NCBI RefSeq assembly: GCF_900105685.1
Contig: NZ_LT629781.1
Location: 1,922,001 to 1,986,000, forward strand
DNA from: Verrucomicrobium sp. GAS474
GTDB taxonomy: Bacteria > Verrucomicrobiota > Verrucomicrobiia > Methylacidiphilales > GAS474
Direction of reading: 5' to 3'
Length of the DNA stretch: 64,000 bases
Part shown: positions 35,228 to 43,445 of the stretch, piece by piece
Layout: the number at the start of each line of letters is the position of its first letter
Position numbering within the stretch: the stretch's first letter is position 1
Program-made: the position numbers and the translations under genes
The notes under the pieces: model-generated
The model's input: the letters and a program-made list of their open reading frames with translations, nothing else
Told to the model about the DNA's origin: nothing
Databases searched by the model: none

Positions 35228-37180
35228 ATGACGCTCCTTCTTTTCCTCGACCGCCATCTCTGGCTCCATTGGGCGCTCGGACTGATCGCGATGGGGGCAG
35301 CCTCGGCGCTGGCCCTCCGCCCGTTCTTTTCTTCGAGGAAAGAGGGACAGGTGGAGCCGGTCCTGTTCGTCCTCTTTCTCTTCCTCACCCTCGCCGCATT
35401 CCAGTATCCGACCGTCCTTTACCCGAAGCCGATCAACACCGACGAGGCGGTCTTCCTCGCCGAGGCGCTGACCTATCGGGACGTGCCCCACGCGGTGCCG
35501 TGGCGGGAGATCGACGGTTACTCCGGCGGGCCGCTGATCCCCTTGCAGCTCCTCTGGACCGCCCCGCTGGGGAAGCCGCTTTTCCCGTTGAATTACGCGA
35601 CGGCCCGGGTGACGGCGCTTTTCGACGCGGGGATGTTCATTCTCTGCCTGTGGCTGGCGTCGCGCCGTCTCTTCGGGGCGCGGACGGCGGGCGTCGCGGT
35701 CCTCCCGTTCCTCGCCCTCTTCGCGCTCAACTCCCGGATCTTCTTCGCCTTTTACTCGAGCGAGCATCTCTTCCTTCCCCTCTTCGGGATGGCGCTGTGG
35801 CTCCTGGCGATCCTCTGGCGCGGGGGGGAGAAGGTGGCGGGGATCGCGACGGTCGGGCTCGGGGTGGTGCTCGGCGCGGTCCCGTTCGTGAAGCTCCAGG
35901 GGGTCCCCGTCGCCCTCTTCCTGGGCGGGACGGGAGTGGTCTTGGCGTGGAGGGGCGGCGGCTGGAAGCGGGCGCTCTCCCTCGCCGCCGCCTCGTGCGT
36001 GCCGTTGCTCCTCTTCCTCATTCCGCTGTGGGCGTGCGGCCGGGTGGGGACGTTCTGGCGGGAGTACGTCGTCTGGGCCTATGCCTATGTCGGGGAACGG
36101 CAGGACTGGGCCGGGCGGCTGCGGACGGGCCTCCTCTTCTTTTTCAATCCGAAGCTGCCGCTTCCCCTCCTTTCGGTCTTCGTCGGCGTCCTCTTTTCGT
36201 GCGCGCTCGTCCCGACGTGGAAGCGGATGGGGGAGAACCGCTGGGGTTGGCTGGCGTGGCTGGGAGGGTTCCTCGGTTTTTCCTTCCTGGCGGTGGCGAT
36301 GTCGGGACGGCCTTATTTTCATTACGCGCTCCTCCTTTTCCCCGCCATCGGCCTCGCCTGGGCGGCGGTCTGCCGGGGGGTGGAGAAGGGGGCGCGGCTG
36401 TCGGACATCGGGCGGTGGGCGGCATGCGGCTGGATCGCCTGGGGGATCGCGATGGCGTTCTCCCTCGCCCGGACGGGAGGGGATGAAGTGGGGGCGACGA
36501 GCGGGTCTTCGACGGCGCTCGGTTGCGGCGTGTTGCTCGCCGTGGCCGGGGCATGGGCCTGGGGCTGGCGGCGCAGGGGGACGTTGGCGTCGATCGGGCT
36601 GGGGCTTTATGCCGGGGTGGTGATCGGGCTGCCCCACTTTTCCCATTTCCTGATCTTGGCCGGAATCCTGGCGGCGCTCGTGGCCTTGGGCGGCGGCGGC
36701 TTGGAATGGCGGCAGGCGCTCTGCCTCGGCGTGGTGTTGCCGCTCGCCTTTTTCTCCCGCTATCACACGGAGTATCTCGGACGGATGGCCGGGGACCGGG
36801 AGCTGCCGCCGCCGCCGTTGGCCCGGCAAGTGCGGGAGCTGGCGCGGAGCGGGGACCGGGTGGCGATCTGGGGCTGGTCGCCCGAAATCGCGGTCGAGGC
36901 CGGGCTCCCCCTCGGCACCTGCGAGCCGGCGACCGACATGGCGATCAAGCCGAACCCGATGAGGGAATGGTACCGCGCCCGTTTCCTGGCGGGACTCCGG
37001 GAGAACCGGCCCCGGTTCTTCGTCGAGGCGATCGGCGACGATTCCCCGTTCTTCTTCGACCGGGAGAGCGAAGGCATCGGTTCCTTTCCCGAACTGGCCC
37101 GCCATGTGGAGGCGCACTACCGCTTCGCGGGGGAGGAGCGCGGCATGCGGCTTTACGTTCTCAGCGAACGCAAGCCCTGA
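35228..37180 (+). CDS. Polytopic membrane protein, GT39/ArnT-like glycosyltransferase
   Basis: 650 residues with 11-13 hydrophobic segments. The loop after the first helices carries INTDEAVFLAEA, matching the DE motif of GT-C transferases of the PMT/ArnT group, which use polyprenyl-phosphate sugars. A C-terminal soluble domain (about residues 530-650) follows. It starts 15 bases after the previous membrane protein and ends 6 bases from the convergent ispD fusion. It probably modifies lipid A or another envelope glycan; donor and acceptor are unknown. Confidence 0.7.
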   Translation: MTLLLFLDRHLWLHWALGLIAMGAASALALRPFFSSRKEGQVEPVLFVLFLFLTLAAFQYPTVLYPKPINTDEAVFLAEALTYRDVPHAVPWREIDGYSGGPLIPLQLLWTAPLGKPLFPLNYATARVTALFDAGMFILCLWLASRRLFGARTAGVAVLPFLALFALNSRIFFAFYSSEHLFLPLFGMALWLLAILWRGGEKVAGIATVGLGVVLGAVPFVKLQGVPVALFLGGTGVVLAWRGGGWKRALSLAAASCVPLLLFLIPLWACGRVGTFWREYVVWAYAYVGERQDWAGRLRTGLLFFFNPKLPLPLLSVFVGVLFSCALVPTWKRMGENRWGWLAWLGGFLGFSFLAVAMSGRPYFHYALLLFPAIGLAWAAVCRGVEKGARLSDIGRWAACGWIAWGIAMAFSLARTGGDEVGATSGSSTALGCGVLLAVAGAWAWGWRRRGTLASIGLGLYAGVVIGLPHFSHFLILAGILAALVALGGGGLEWRQALCLGVVLPLAFFSRYHTEYLGRMAGDRELPPPPLARQVRELARSGDRVAIWGWSPEIAVEAGLPLGTCEPATDMAIKPNPMREWYRARFLAGLRENRPRFFVEAIGDDSPFFFDRESEGIGSFPELARHVEAHYRFAGEERGMRLYVLSERKP

Positions 37181-37186
37181 CGATGA

Positions 37187-38425
37187 TCAGGCCGCGGGGG
37201 GCGGCGGCTGGATCAGCGGGGAGATTGGCGAAGGCGACGCTCCCGGGACCGCCGGATCGATGGGGCTGGCGGGGGGGACGGGATTCACCGGCGAGGCCGG
37301 AGCAAGGGGGGAGACGGCGGCGACCGGGGAAATCGGCGAGCCGAGGGGAGAAATCGCCGGAGCGGGGCTGACCGGGGACATGGGAGAAGCCGCCGCCGCG
37401 CCGCCGCCGAGGGGAGAAAGCGGGGAGACCGGGGCCACGGAAGAGGCCGGAGGGACAACCGGAGCAGGCGGCTGCGGATCGTCCATCACCTGATTGAAGG
37501 CGACCTTCTGGTTGTGGAAATCACGGACTTTCTTCTGGAGGGCGATCGAGATCTCGTGGCACTTCGTCACCGCCTCGTTGATGGCGGTGATGCTGCTCTT
37601 CATCGGGGAGTCCTCGGGGCAGTCGCAATCGAGCAGGTAGGCGAAGCCCATGAGGGAGGTGAGCTGGTTGTTGAAGTCGTGGATCAGCTTCCGCATGTCG
37701 GAGCCGACCTGGACGTCGTCGGAGAAGGGGAAGAGCTTGCGGATGGCGATCTCCCAATCGGCGCGGCGGGTGATCTTGCCGTTGAAGGCGTCGGTCTTGA
37801 CGATGACGACGGGCTGCCCCAGCGCCTCGACGGCGGCGGTGTCGTCGGTCACGAGGCCGCCCTGGGCGGCGACATGGGCGTAGGCCTCGACGAGGAGGGT
37901 GCGGCGGAAGATCTGCGGCGTCTGGACGGCCCAGACGCGGCTCCGGTCGACGGTGTGCTCGACGGCCGCGATCTCGAGGTCGGCCCCGGTGCTCCCCTCG
38001 CCGATGACCTTCAGGGTGTCGTTCGACGGATGGCCGCAGACGGCGGCCCCGTGTTCCCGCGCGGCGGCGAGGACGGCGGAGATGATCCCGGGGGAGACGA
38101 AGGGACGGGCCGCGTCCTGGATCAGGACATATTCCAGGGCGGGATCGAGGGCCTTCAGCCCTTCCATGACCGAGTCCTGCCGCTCGGCCCCGCCGACGAC
38201 GACGGAGATCGGCTTCGCGGCCGAGGCGGGGAGGAGCCCCTGGACGACGGAGACGTTCCCCTCCGAGGTGGCGATGACGATGTGGGCGACGTCGGGGGAG
38301 GCGAGGAGGCCGTCGAGGGTGAACTGGAAGACCGTCTTGCCCAGGACAGGGGTGAAGAGCTTGTCGAAGCCGAGGCGGCGGCTCGATCCGGCGGCGGCGA
38401 GGACGACTCCCAGCGTGGCGCTCAT
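37187..38425 (-). CDS. ispD: IspD cytidylyltransferase fused to a histidine-kinase-type DHp domain and Pro/Ser-rich tail
   Basis: 412 residues. Residues 1-232 are a complete IspD (MEP cytidylyltransferase of isoprenoid synthesis): LAAAGSSRRLGFDK, LIQDAARPFV, QTPQIF, VTDDTAAVE and NGKITRRADW. Residues 243-301 form a helical hairpin with His249 in KLIHDFNNQLTSLMG, the H-box pattern of HisKA domains. No ATPase domain follows, so it resembles a stand-alone phosphotransfer/dimerisation module. Residues about 316-412 are a low-complexity SP-rich tail (SPLSPLG, SPMSPVSP repeats). E. coli IspD has 236 residues. The start overlaps the mlaD stop (ATGA). Confidence 0.9.
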   Translation of the reverse strand: MSATLGVVLAAAGSSRRLGFDKLFTPVLGKTVFQFTLDGLLASPDVAHIVIATSEGNVSVVQGLLPASAAKPISVVVGGAERQDSVMEGLKALDPALEYVLIQDAARPFVSPGIISAVLAAAREHGAAVCGHPSNDTLKVIGEGSTGADLEIAAVEHTVDRSRVWAVQTPQIFRRTLLVEAYAHVAAQGGLVTDDTAAVEALGQPVVIVKTDAFNGKITRRADWEIAIRKLFPFSDDVQVGSDMRKLIHDFNNQLTSLMGFAYLLDCDCPEDSPMKSSITAINEAVTKCHEISIALQKKVRDFHNQKVAFNQVMDDPQPPAPVVPPASSVAPVSPLSPLGGGAAAASPMSPVSPAPAISPLGSPISPVAAVSPLAPASPVNPVPPASPIDPAVPGASPSPISPLIQPPPPAA

Positions 38426-39180
38426 CGGTTTTTATCCCGTTGCCCGTCGTCGTCCTTCGCGGCGACGTCGGAGTAGAAGAGGATCCCCTTTTTGCGGAGG
38501 TTGGTGACGAAGGCCTTGAAGTCGTTGGCGGTCTTCGGGTCCTTCAGCATGACGCCGAGGGTCCCCTTGCCGTTCTGGGCCTCGGCGAGGAGGGCGTCGG
38601 TCCGGGTGAGGACGGAGCGGAGCTGCTTGATCGAGGCGCGGAGGTCGGCAGTGGTCTCCGGGGTCATCACCTCGCGGTTGAACTTGTCGGTGATCTGCTG
38701 CATCTGGGCCAGGATCGGCTGGGCGGCGGAGGCGAGGTTGGAGAGGTCGGAGGTGGTCTTGCCCTGGACGGTGTCGCCGTCGTTGAGGAAGGGGGCCTTC
38801 GAGTCGTAGACCGGCTCGATGGCGACGTTGCGGTCCCCCATCAGGCCGACCTCGGCGATGCGGAAGGTGGCGTCGGAGCGGACCTTCGCCTTGCTGAGGA
38901 GGCGGAGCTGCACCTGGACGCCGCTGCCGTCGTCGAGGGCCTGCGGGGCGGAGCTGACGCGGCCGACGGGGGCCCCGGCGAAGTTGACCGAGGCGCCCTT
39001 GATGAGGCCGCTGGCGTTGGGGAAGTTGACGGTCACGCCGTAGGTATTCGCCCATTTCTCGCCGACGCGCCCGAAGAAGATCATCAGGGCGGCGATCAGG
39101 ACGAGGCCGATGAGGACGAAGAGGCCGACCTTGGTCTCAAGGTTGGTGTCGCGGCGGAGGCTGGAGGCGGTGGAGGCCAT
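38422..39180 (-). CDS. mlaD: MlaD-family MCE lipid-transport protein
   Basis: 252 residues. An N-terminal membrane anchor (VGLFVLIGLVLIAALMIFF) is followed by one MCE domain (about residues 45-125; GLIKGASVNFAGAPVGRV). A helical C-terminal region includes LRSVLTRTDALLAEA. MCE proteins form hexameric rings that carry phospholipids across the periplasm with the MlaFE ABC complex. It lies downstream of mlaE and mlaF after a 125-base gap and is coupled to the ispD fusion by an ATGA overlap. Confidence 0.9.
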   Translation of the reverse strand: MASTASSLRRDTNLETKVGLFVLIGLVLIAALMIFFGRVGEKWANTYGVTVNFPNASGLIKGASVNFAGAPVGRVSSAPQALDDGSGVQVQLRLLSKAKVRSDATFRIAEVGLMGDRNVAIEPVYDSKAPFLNDGDTVQGKTTSDLSNLASAAQPILAQMQQITDKFNREVMTPETTADLRASIKQLRSVLTRTDALLAEAQNGKGTLGVMLKDPKTANDFKAFVTNLRKKGILFYSDVAAKDDDGQRDKNR

Positions 39181-39305
39181 GGGACGATATCAAGTAGGCA
39201 GGGGCGTTTCGCGGAGGTCAATGCGTTTTTCGCTGGCGTGGAGACGTTTCCGAAAGGGGCAGGAGGAGGGATTTTGGAAAACTTTAAGGGGAACGGGGCG
39301 GGAGA

Positions 39306-40046
39306 TCAGAGGATATCCCCCTTGGAGATGCCGTGGAGGAAGTCGTGGAGGACGGGATCGGTCGAAGCCTGGAGCTCGGCGGGGGTGACGAGGGCGTAGA
39401 TCTTCCCCTCGTGGAGCATGGCGATCCGGTCGGCGATCTGGCAGGCGCTCGCCATGTCGTGGGTGACGACGATGGCCGTCATCGAGAGGTCGCGGGAGAG
39501 GCGGGAGATGAGCTTGCTGATGCTGTCGGAGAGGATCGGGTCGAGGCCGGCGGTCGGCTCGTCGTAGAACATGATCTTCGGCTTCCCGATGGCGGCGCGG
39601 GCGAGGGCGGCCCGCTTCCGCATGCCGCCGCTGAGGTCGGAGGGCATCTTGTCCCCGTGGCCGGCGAGGCCGACGAGTTCCAGCGCCCGGTCGACCCGGC
39701 ATTGGAGCTCGGCCTGGGTGAGGTGTTCCCGCTCGACGAGGGGGAAGGCGATGTTCTCCCCGACGGTCATCGAGTCGAAGAGGGCGCCGTTCTGGAAGAC
39801 CATCCCCATCTCGCGGCGGAGGGGGAGGAGCTCCGGCTCGTCGAGCTCGGTGAGGTTCGTCCCGTCGTACCAGACCTCGCCCGCGTCGGGGAGCATGAGG
39901 CCGAGGAGGTGCTTCAGGAGGACGCTCTTCCCGCCGCCGCTCCGGCCGATGACGACGAGGATCTCCCCGGTCCGGATCTCGAGGTCGACGCCCTTGAGGA
40001 TCTCCTGGCCGGAGATGCTTTTGCGGAGTTGTTTGACCTGGATCAT
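39306..40046 (-). CDS. mlaF: MlaF-family ABC transporter ATP-binding protein
   Basis: 246 residues. Walker A is GRSGGGKSVL near residue 36, the signature DLSGGMRKRAALARA near residue 138, Walker B IMFYDEPTAGLDP, and the switch His is in VVTHDM. The Ser-Gly-Gly-Gly form of Walker A is typical of the Mla/Ttg2A group. It powers MlaE-dependent lipid transport between inner and outer membranes. It starts 7 bases after mlaE, in the order mlaE-mlaF-mlaD. Confidence 0.92.
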   Translation of the reverse strand: MIQVKQLRKSISGQEILKGVDLEIRTGEILVVIGRSGGGKSVLLKHLLGLMLPDAGEVWYDGTNLTELDEPELLPLRREMGMVFQNGALFDSMTVGENIAFPLVEREHLTQAELQCRVDRALELVGLAGHGDKMPSDLSGGMRKRAALARAAIGKPKIMFYDEPTAGLDPILSDSISKLISRLSRDLSMTAIVVTHDMASACQIADRIAMLHEGKIYALVTPAELQASTDPVLHDFLHGISKGDIL

Positions 40047-40053
40047 CGGCGAT

Positions 40054-40839
40054 TTAGGCGGGGAAGATCGCGTTGAGGAGGAAGCTGAAGAAGAAGTTCG
40101 AGACCAGGACGATCAGCGAGGCGTGGACGGCGGCGTTCGTCGTCGCCTGGCCGACGCCCTCGGCGCCGTGGCCCGCGTTGAGGCCCTTGTAGATGCCGAC
40201 CAGGGCGATGATGAGGCCGAAGAAGCAGGCCTTGATCAGGCCGATGGCAACGTCCTTCGGCTCCATGTACTGCGTCATGTGGGCGATGTAGTAGGCCCCG
40301 TCGATGTCCATGATCATGACGGCGACGACCCAGCTGGCCGCGATGCCGACGGCCATCGAGAGGCCGACGAGGATCGGGGTGGAGAGGGTGACGGCGAGGA
40401 AGCGGGGGATGAGGAGGTATTCCGTCGGCGGGACGGCGAGGGCGCGGAGGGCGTCGAGCTGCTCCGTGAGGCGCATGGTGGAGAGCTCCGCCGCGATGGA
40501 GGAGCCGACGCGGCCCGCCAGCATCAGGGCGCAGAGGACGGGGCCGAGTTCCCGGCACATCGCCACGGCGACGACGGGGCCGGTGGCCGTCGACATCCCC
40601 ATCTCCCGGAAGCGGAAGAGGATCTGGGCCGTGAAGACCGCCCCGCTGAAGCCGCCCGTGACGAGGATGATCGTCTGCGAGCGGAGGCCGGTGAAATACA
40701 TCTGCCGGAGGAACTGCCGCCACCGGAGGGGCCGGGTGAAGAGGGTCTTCACGAGGTCGGCCAGGAGGAAGCAGATCTCCCCCGTGGCACGGATCAGCCC
40801 GAGGACCATGGCACCGAGATGGAAGACGAAAACGTTCAA
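40054..40839 (-). CDS. mlaE: MlaE-family ABC transporter permease
   Basis: 261 residues with an amphipathic N-terminal segment and five hydrophobic helices. Family blocks include SQTIILVTGGFSGAVFT and the cytoplasmic coupling loop RELGPVLCALMLAGRVGSSI near residue 120, followed by LSTMRLTEQLDALRAL. It forms the membrane part of the lipid transporter with MlaF and MlaD. The gene is the first of the mla group. The receiver-domain gene upstream lies 71 bases away on the same strand. Confidence 0.92.
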   Translation of the reverse strand: MNVFVFHLGAMVLGLIRATGEICFLLADLVKTLFTRPLRWRQFLRQMYFTGLRSQTIILVTGGFSGAVFTAQILFRFREMGMSTATGPVVAVAMCRELGPVLCALMLAGRVGSSIAAELSTMRLTEQLDALRALAVPPTEYLLIPRFLAVTLSTPILVGLSMAVGIAASWVVAVMIMDIDGAYYIAHMTQYMEPKDVAIGLIKACFFGLIIALVGIYKGLNAGHGAEGVGQATTNAAVHASLIVLVSNFFFSFLLNAIFPA

Positions 40840-40910
40840 GGCGGGGAAAGATTAACGCGCCGACCGGGCCGGGGCAAACAGCTTTAACAGCTTTCTAGGG
40901 CAGCATTCTC

Positions 40911-41555
40911 TCAAAGCTGCCGGATCATCTCGCCGAGGCTCTGGAGCTGGAAGGGCTTCGAGAGGATGTGGGAGAAGCCCTCGGCGATGAGTTCCGCGTG
41001 GATCGTGTCGTCGATGTAGCCGCTGCAGGCGACGACCTTCAGGTGCCGTTCCCCGGCGATCCGCAACTGCTGCCAGACGTCCCGGCCGCCGATGCTGCCG
41101 GGGATGATGAGGTCGAAGATCGCGATGTCGAAGGGGTCGCCCGTCTCGACGGCCCGCCGCCAGGCCGTCACCGCGTCGTTCCCCCGGCGGGTGACCACCG
41201 CGCGGTGGCCCAGCCGCTGCAGCATCGTCGAGAGCATGCTGCAGGTGGAGGGATCGTCGTCGAGGATCAGGATCTTCCTCTCCTTGAACTCGCCGACCGA
41301 GGTGCGGGTCGAGACCGAATCGTCCGGGAGGGACTGCGCCCAGTCCTGCTGCATCTCCATCCGCAGGGAGCGGATCTCGGCGATCAGCGTCTGGTTCAGC
41401 GTCACCGTCTGCTGGAGCAGTGGGATCGAGCGGGTCCGGGCCGAGGTGACCTCCTCCCGGATCTTCTCCAGCTTCCGCAGGACCAGCCCCACGAGGACCA
41501 CGGCCCCCGCCCCGAGGAGCGCGCCGAGGATCAGGAGAAAGGAGTGAGTATCCAT
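40911..41555 (-). CDS. Membrane-anchored receiver-domain protein
   Basis: 214 residues. A single N-terminal membrane helix (about 7-26) and a coiled-coil-like linker (about 28-75, ending EIRSLRMEMQQDW) lead to a receiver domain (about 93-214). The active site is intact: LDDDPS acidic pair, Asp in IFDLIIPGSIGG, Ser in VACSGY and Lys in LSKPF. Receivers tethered to the membrane without any output domain are unusual. It could act as a phosphate sink or local dock near an inner-membrane partner. It precedes mlaE in the same direction by 71 bases, so a link with lipid transport is possible but unproven. Confidence 0.85.
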   Translation of the reverse strand: MDTHSFLLILGALLGAGAVVLVGLVLRKLEKIREEVTSARTRSIPLLQQTVTLNQTLIAEIRSLRMEMQQDWAQSLPDDSVSTRTSVGEFKERKILILDDDPSTCSMLSTMLQRLGHRAVVTRRGNDAVTAWRRAVETGDPFDIAIFDLIIPGSIGGRDVWQQLRIAGERHLKVVACSGYIDDTIHAELIAEGFSHILSKPFQLQSLGEMIRQL

Positions 41556-41640
41556 GACGGCTATTGGTATTACAGGAAAGCCCGGAAAAGCAAAGAGGAC
41601 ACTTTTAAGCCTCTTTTTCAGGCCTCTTTGGGGAAATCGC

Positions 41641-42036
41641 TCAGATGTGCTTCGAGTCGTTGTGATCCTTCACCGCGTAGCCCGATTCCTGGCGCTTCAG
41701 GTTCACCTCGTGCTTCTGCTGGTAGGCGGCGAAGATATCGTCGGCCGTCATCCCCAGCACCTGCGCCATCGAGACGAGGAAGTGGAAGAGGTCGACGATC
41801 TCGACCCGGGCATTCTGTTCGTCGAACTTCTGGTACTTCGCCCACCACTTCCACGGGACGCTGTCGATCAGCTCCGCCATCTCCTGGCTCATCGCGCGGG
41901 TGTAATTCAGGATCCACTTCGTCTTCTCCTCCTCGCTCATCGCGGTCGTGTCGACGCCGATCCGCTTGTTCAGCGCCTCCTGGAGGCGGAAGATTTCCTG
42001 GAGCTTATCGACAGACGGGGCGGGGGAATTGGACAT
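41641..42036 (-). CDS. Dimeric dUTPase-like all-alpha NTP pyrophosphatase
   Basis: 131 residues, all helical. The metal-binding pattern of the dimeric dUTPase/MazG superfamily is visible: LSQEMAEL-type ExxE (here SQEMAELIDSVPWKWW near residue 50) and VEIVDLFHFLVSMAQ (ExxxD) near residue 78. The ending YQQKHEVNLKRQESGY matches the dUTPase_2 group. It would hydrolyse dUTP or a related nucleotide to keep uracil out of DNA. It stands between the receiver gene and the DCC gene, both on the same strand. Confidence 0.85.
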   Translation of the reverse strand: MSNSPAPSVDKLQEIFRLQEALNKRIGVDTTAMSEEEKTKWILNYTRAMSQEMAELIDSVPWKWWAKYQKFDEQNARVEIVDLFHFLVSMAQVLGMTADDIFAAYQQKHEVNLKRQESGYAVKDHNDSKHI

Positions 42037-42067
42037 AACGCCCCCCTTCTAAGCGGTACCCTGGTGA

Positions 42068-42493
42068 CTAGTCGAGAAAAAGCGCCCGTTCCTCCGGGGA
42101 GGGGAGGCGGCACGTCTCCCGTTTCCCGAACAGGCGGTAACGGTGGCGGGCGATCAGGCGGTAGAAGAAGTTGCGGATCGGCCGGGGAACGAGCCGCCCA
42201 TAGCGGAGCCACCCCCACCCCCCCGGCAGCCGGGCCAGGACCGCGAAGGTCGCGTCCGACTCGAGGTAAAGGCGCTCCGTCCCGTCGGGCCGGGGCTCCG
42301 CCGCCACCACCGTCTCCGTCCCCGCCGTGAGCCCCGGATGGCGGGCCTTCAGGGCCGCGAAGGCCTGCCCCTGCTGCGAGGCGTAACGGAGGCGCCGCCC
42401 CGTGTCCCGCCGGATGGCGAAATCGACGAAGGCATTGCAGAGAGAGCAAACGCCGTCGAAATAAACCACCATGGGTTCGGGATGATCGGTCAC
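42068..42493 (-). CDS. DCC family (DUF393) thiol-disulfide oxidoreductase-like protein
   Basis: 141 residues. The defining motif is VVYFDGVCSLCNAFVDF near residue 9, with the conserved Asp and the C-x2-C redox pair. A thioredoxin-like fold (RYASQQGQAFAALKA, then a hydrophobic C-terminal helix region with GWLRYGRLVPRPIRNFFYRLIA) is expected. The substrate is unknown. It is the last protein gene before tRNA-Ser and the lower-GC island. Confidence 0.88.
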   Translation of the reverse strand: MTDHPEPMVVYFDGVCSLCNAFVDFAIRRDTGRRLRYASQQGQAFAALKARHPGLTAGTETVVAAEPRPDGTERLYLESDATFAVLARLPGGWGWLRYGRLVPRPIRNFFYRLIARHRYRLFGKRETCRLPSPEERALFLD

Positions 42494-42615
42494 AGGGAAA
42501 ACCTAGCGGCAACGCCCCAAAGGAGCAAGCGGAGCGGGGGGAGCCGAAAAAGAGTGAAGGAAAAGACTTCCTCCCCGTCCCTTCTTTGTTCTATCCTTGC
42601 CCTCCCGCAAGCCCA

Positions 42616-42702
42616 GGACAGGTGGCAGAGTGGTCGATTGTACCTGACTCGAAATCAGGCGTCCCTTCACGGGGACCGGGGGTTCGAATCCCTCCCTGTC
42701 CG
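42616..42702 (+). tRNA. tRNA-Ser (anticodon CGA)
   Basis: The 7-bp acceptor stem GGACAGG/CCTGTCC is perfect. The anticodon arm is CCTGA-CTCGAAA-TCAGG with anticodon CGA. A long variable arm (GTCCC-TTCA-CGGGGAC region) marks a class II tRNA, and the T arm has GGTTCGAATCC. The discriminator is G, as in serine tRNAs. The 3' CCA is not fully encoded (GCA follows). The 3' end is the boundary of a lower-GC island. Confidence 0.95.
42689..42700 (+). repeat. tRNA-Ser 3'-end direct repeat, proximal copy (att-like)
   Basis: TCCCTCCCTGTC within the T-arm/acceptor part of tRNA-Ser is repeated exactly at 45313-45324. Integrases often use this part of tRNA genes as an attachment site. Confidence 0.5.
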
Positions 42703-42942
42703 CAGCGGGACTCCGTCCCGCCAGGACAGGGCGTCCCAAAAAGCCGGGGTGTTGGCGATCGCTGATCCAGCGACAGCTTTTGCATCGGAACCGGCGACAA
42801 ACACCCGGTTTGCTTAAATCGATTCAGCGACAGGCCGCTGAACTTCAGCCGTTTAGACAAATTCGCCGAAGCTCCGTGTCGCTGATTCCATGCGAAAATC
42901 GCCGTGCTGTTGCTCTTACAACGTAAAGGCGACAGCAGGAAT
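42703..42942. other. Intergenic start of the island with short repeats
   Basis: It contains a 7-bp hairpin GCGGGAC-TCC-GTCCCGC (42705-42721). Three 12-13-base related words follow: GATCCAGCGACAG (42764-42776), GATTCAGCGACAG (42821-42833) and, inverted, TGTCGCTGATTC (42877-42888). No protein gene is convincing here. Confidence 0.5.
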
Positions 42943-43347
42943 CTAAAGAAGATAGAAGAGCGCCGGAGTAGATCCTGGCTTGCTCAGACGTTCCTTGGGA
43001 CGCGATCCGACGATATGCTCAAAGAGGGCATCCGCTTCACCCCATGCCTCAACCTCGTTTTCAACCAGCGAGACCATTCCCTGAATCCACAGAAGATCGA
43101 TTTCAGGCTCCTGGCTGGCATGTAGAACAGCTTCGGCAGCCAGGGCAAGGTCGGGGGAAGGGAAGGCGAGAACAACCTGCCATCGTTCCCGCCCAGAGGG
43201 AGCTTCAGGTCGGTGGGTATCGAGAACGAGAATGCAGTCAGAACGAACAATGGAGCAGATATCCTGCTTTCTGAGCGAGTAGGCTTCCTCCATCCCCTGT
43301 ACAGCCAGAGAGACAAGGGAGAGAGAATCTGGCCACAGAGGCTGCAT
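42943..43347 (-). CDS. Hypothetical protein in the island
   Basis: 134 residues with a protein-like sequence (MQPLWPDSLSLVSLAVQGME, then RSDCILVLDTHRPEAPSGRE and WQVVLAFPSPDLALAAEAVL), balanced composition and no low-complexity. I do not recognise a family. There is no signal peptide or membrane helix. The overlapping frame at 42984-43388 gives a less protein-like product rich in Leu/Ser and is taken as the shadow. Base composition is lower in GC than the flanking chromosome, as in the rest of the island. It is divergent from the DUF2188 gene. Confidence 0.55.
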   Translation of the reverse strand: MQPLWPDSLSLVSLAVQGMEEAYSLRKQDICSIVRSDCILVLDTHRPEAPSGRERWQVVLAFPSPDLALAAEAVLHASQEPEIDLLWIQGMVSLVENEVEAWGEADALFEHIVGSRPKERLSKPGSTPALFYLL

Positions 43348-43407
43348 ACCAGAAGACTACCAACATTTTCTAAAAGTCTACATACCAAATGTTGTGCTTA
43401 AGTTGAT

Positions 43408-43435
43408 TTGACTATACCACTGGTTGTGATATTCT
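43408..43435 (+). promoter_or_regulatory. Candidate promoter of the DUF2188 gene
   Basis: TTGACT (43408-43413), 16 bases, TATTCT (43430-43435), in an AT-rich stretch. The predicted transcription start is within a few bases of the ATG at 43446, so the mRNA would be almost leaderless, as for lexA. Confidence 0.45.
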
Positions 43436-43445
43436 GTGGCCTATT

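Noticed and set aside
42705-42721. Hairpin GCGGGAC-TCC-GTCCCGC as terminator of tRNA-Ser
   Set aside because: It has a perfect stem but no T-run. It may be RNA-processing related, so it was noted only within the intergenic entry.
42613-42730. 10-bp direct repeat CCAGGACAGG on both sides of tRNA-Ser as attachment site
   Set aside because: It copies the tRNA 5' end rather than the 3' end and is only 108 bases apart. The 3'-end repeat is a better candidate.
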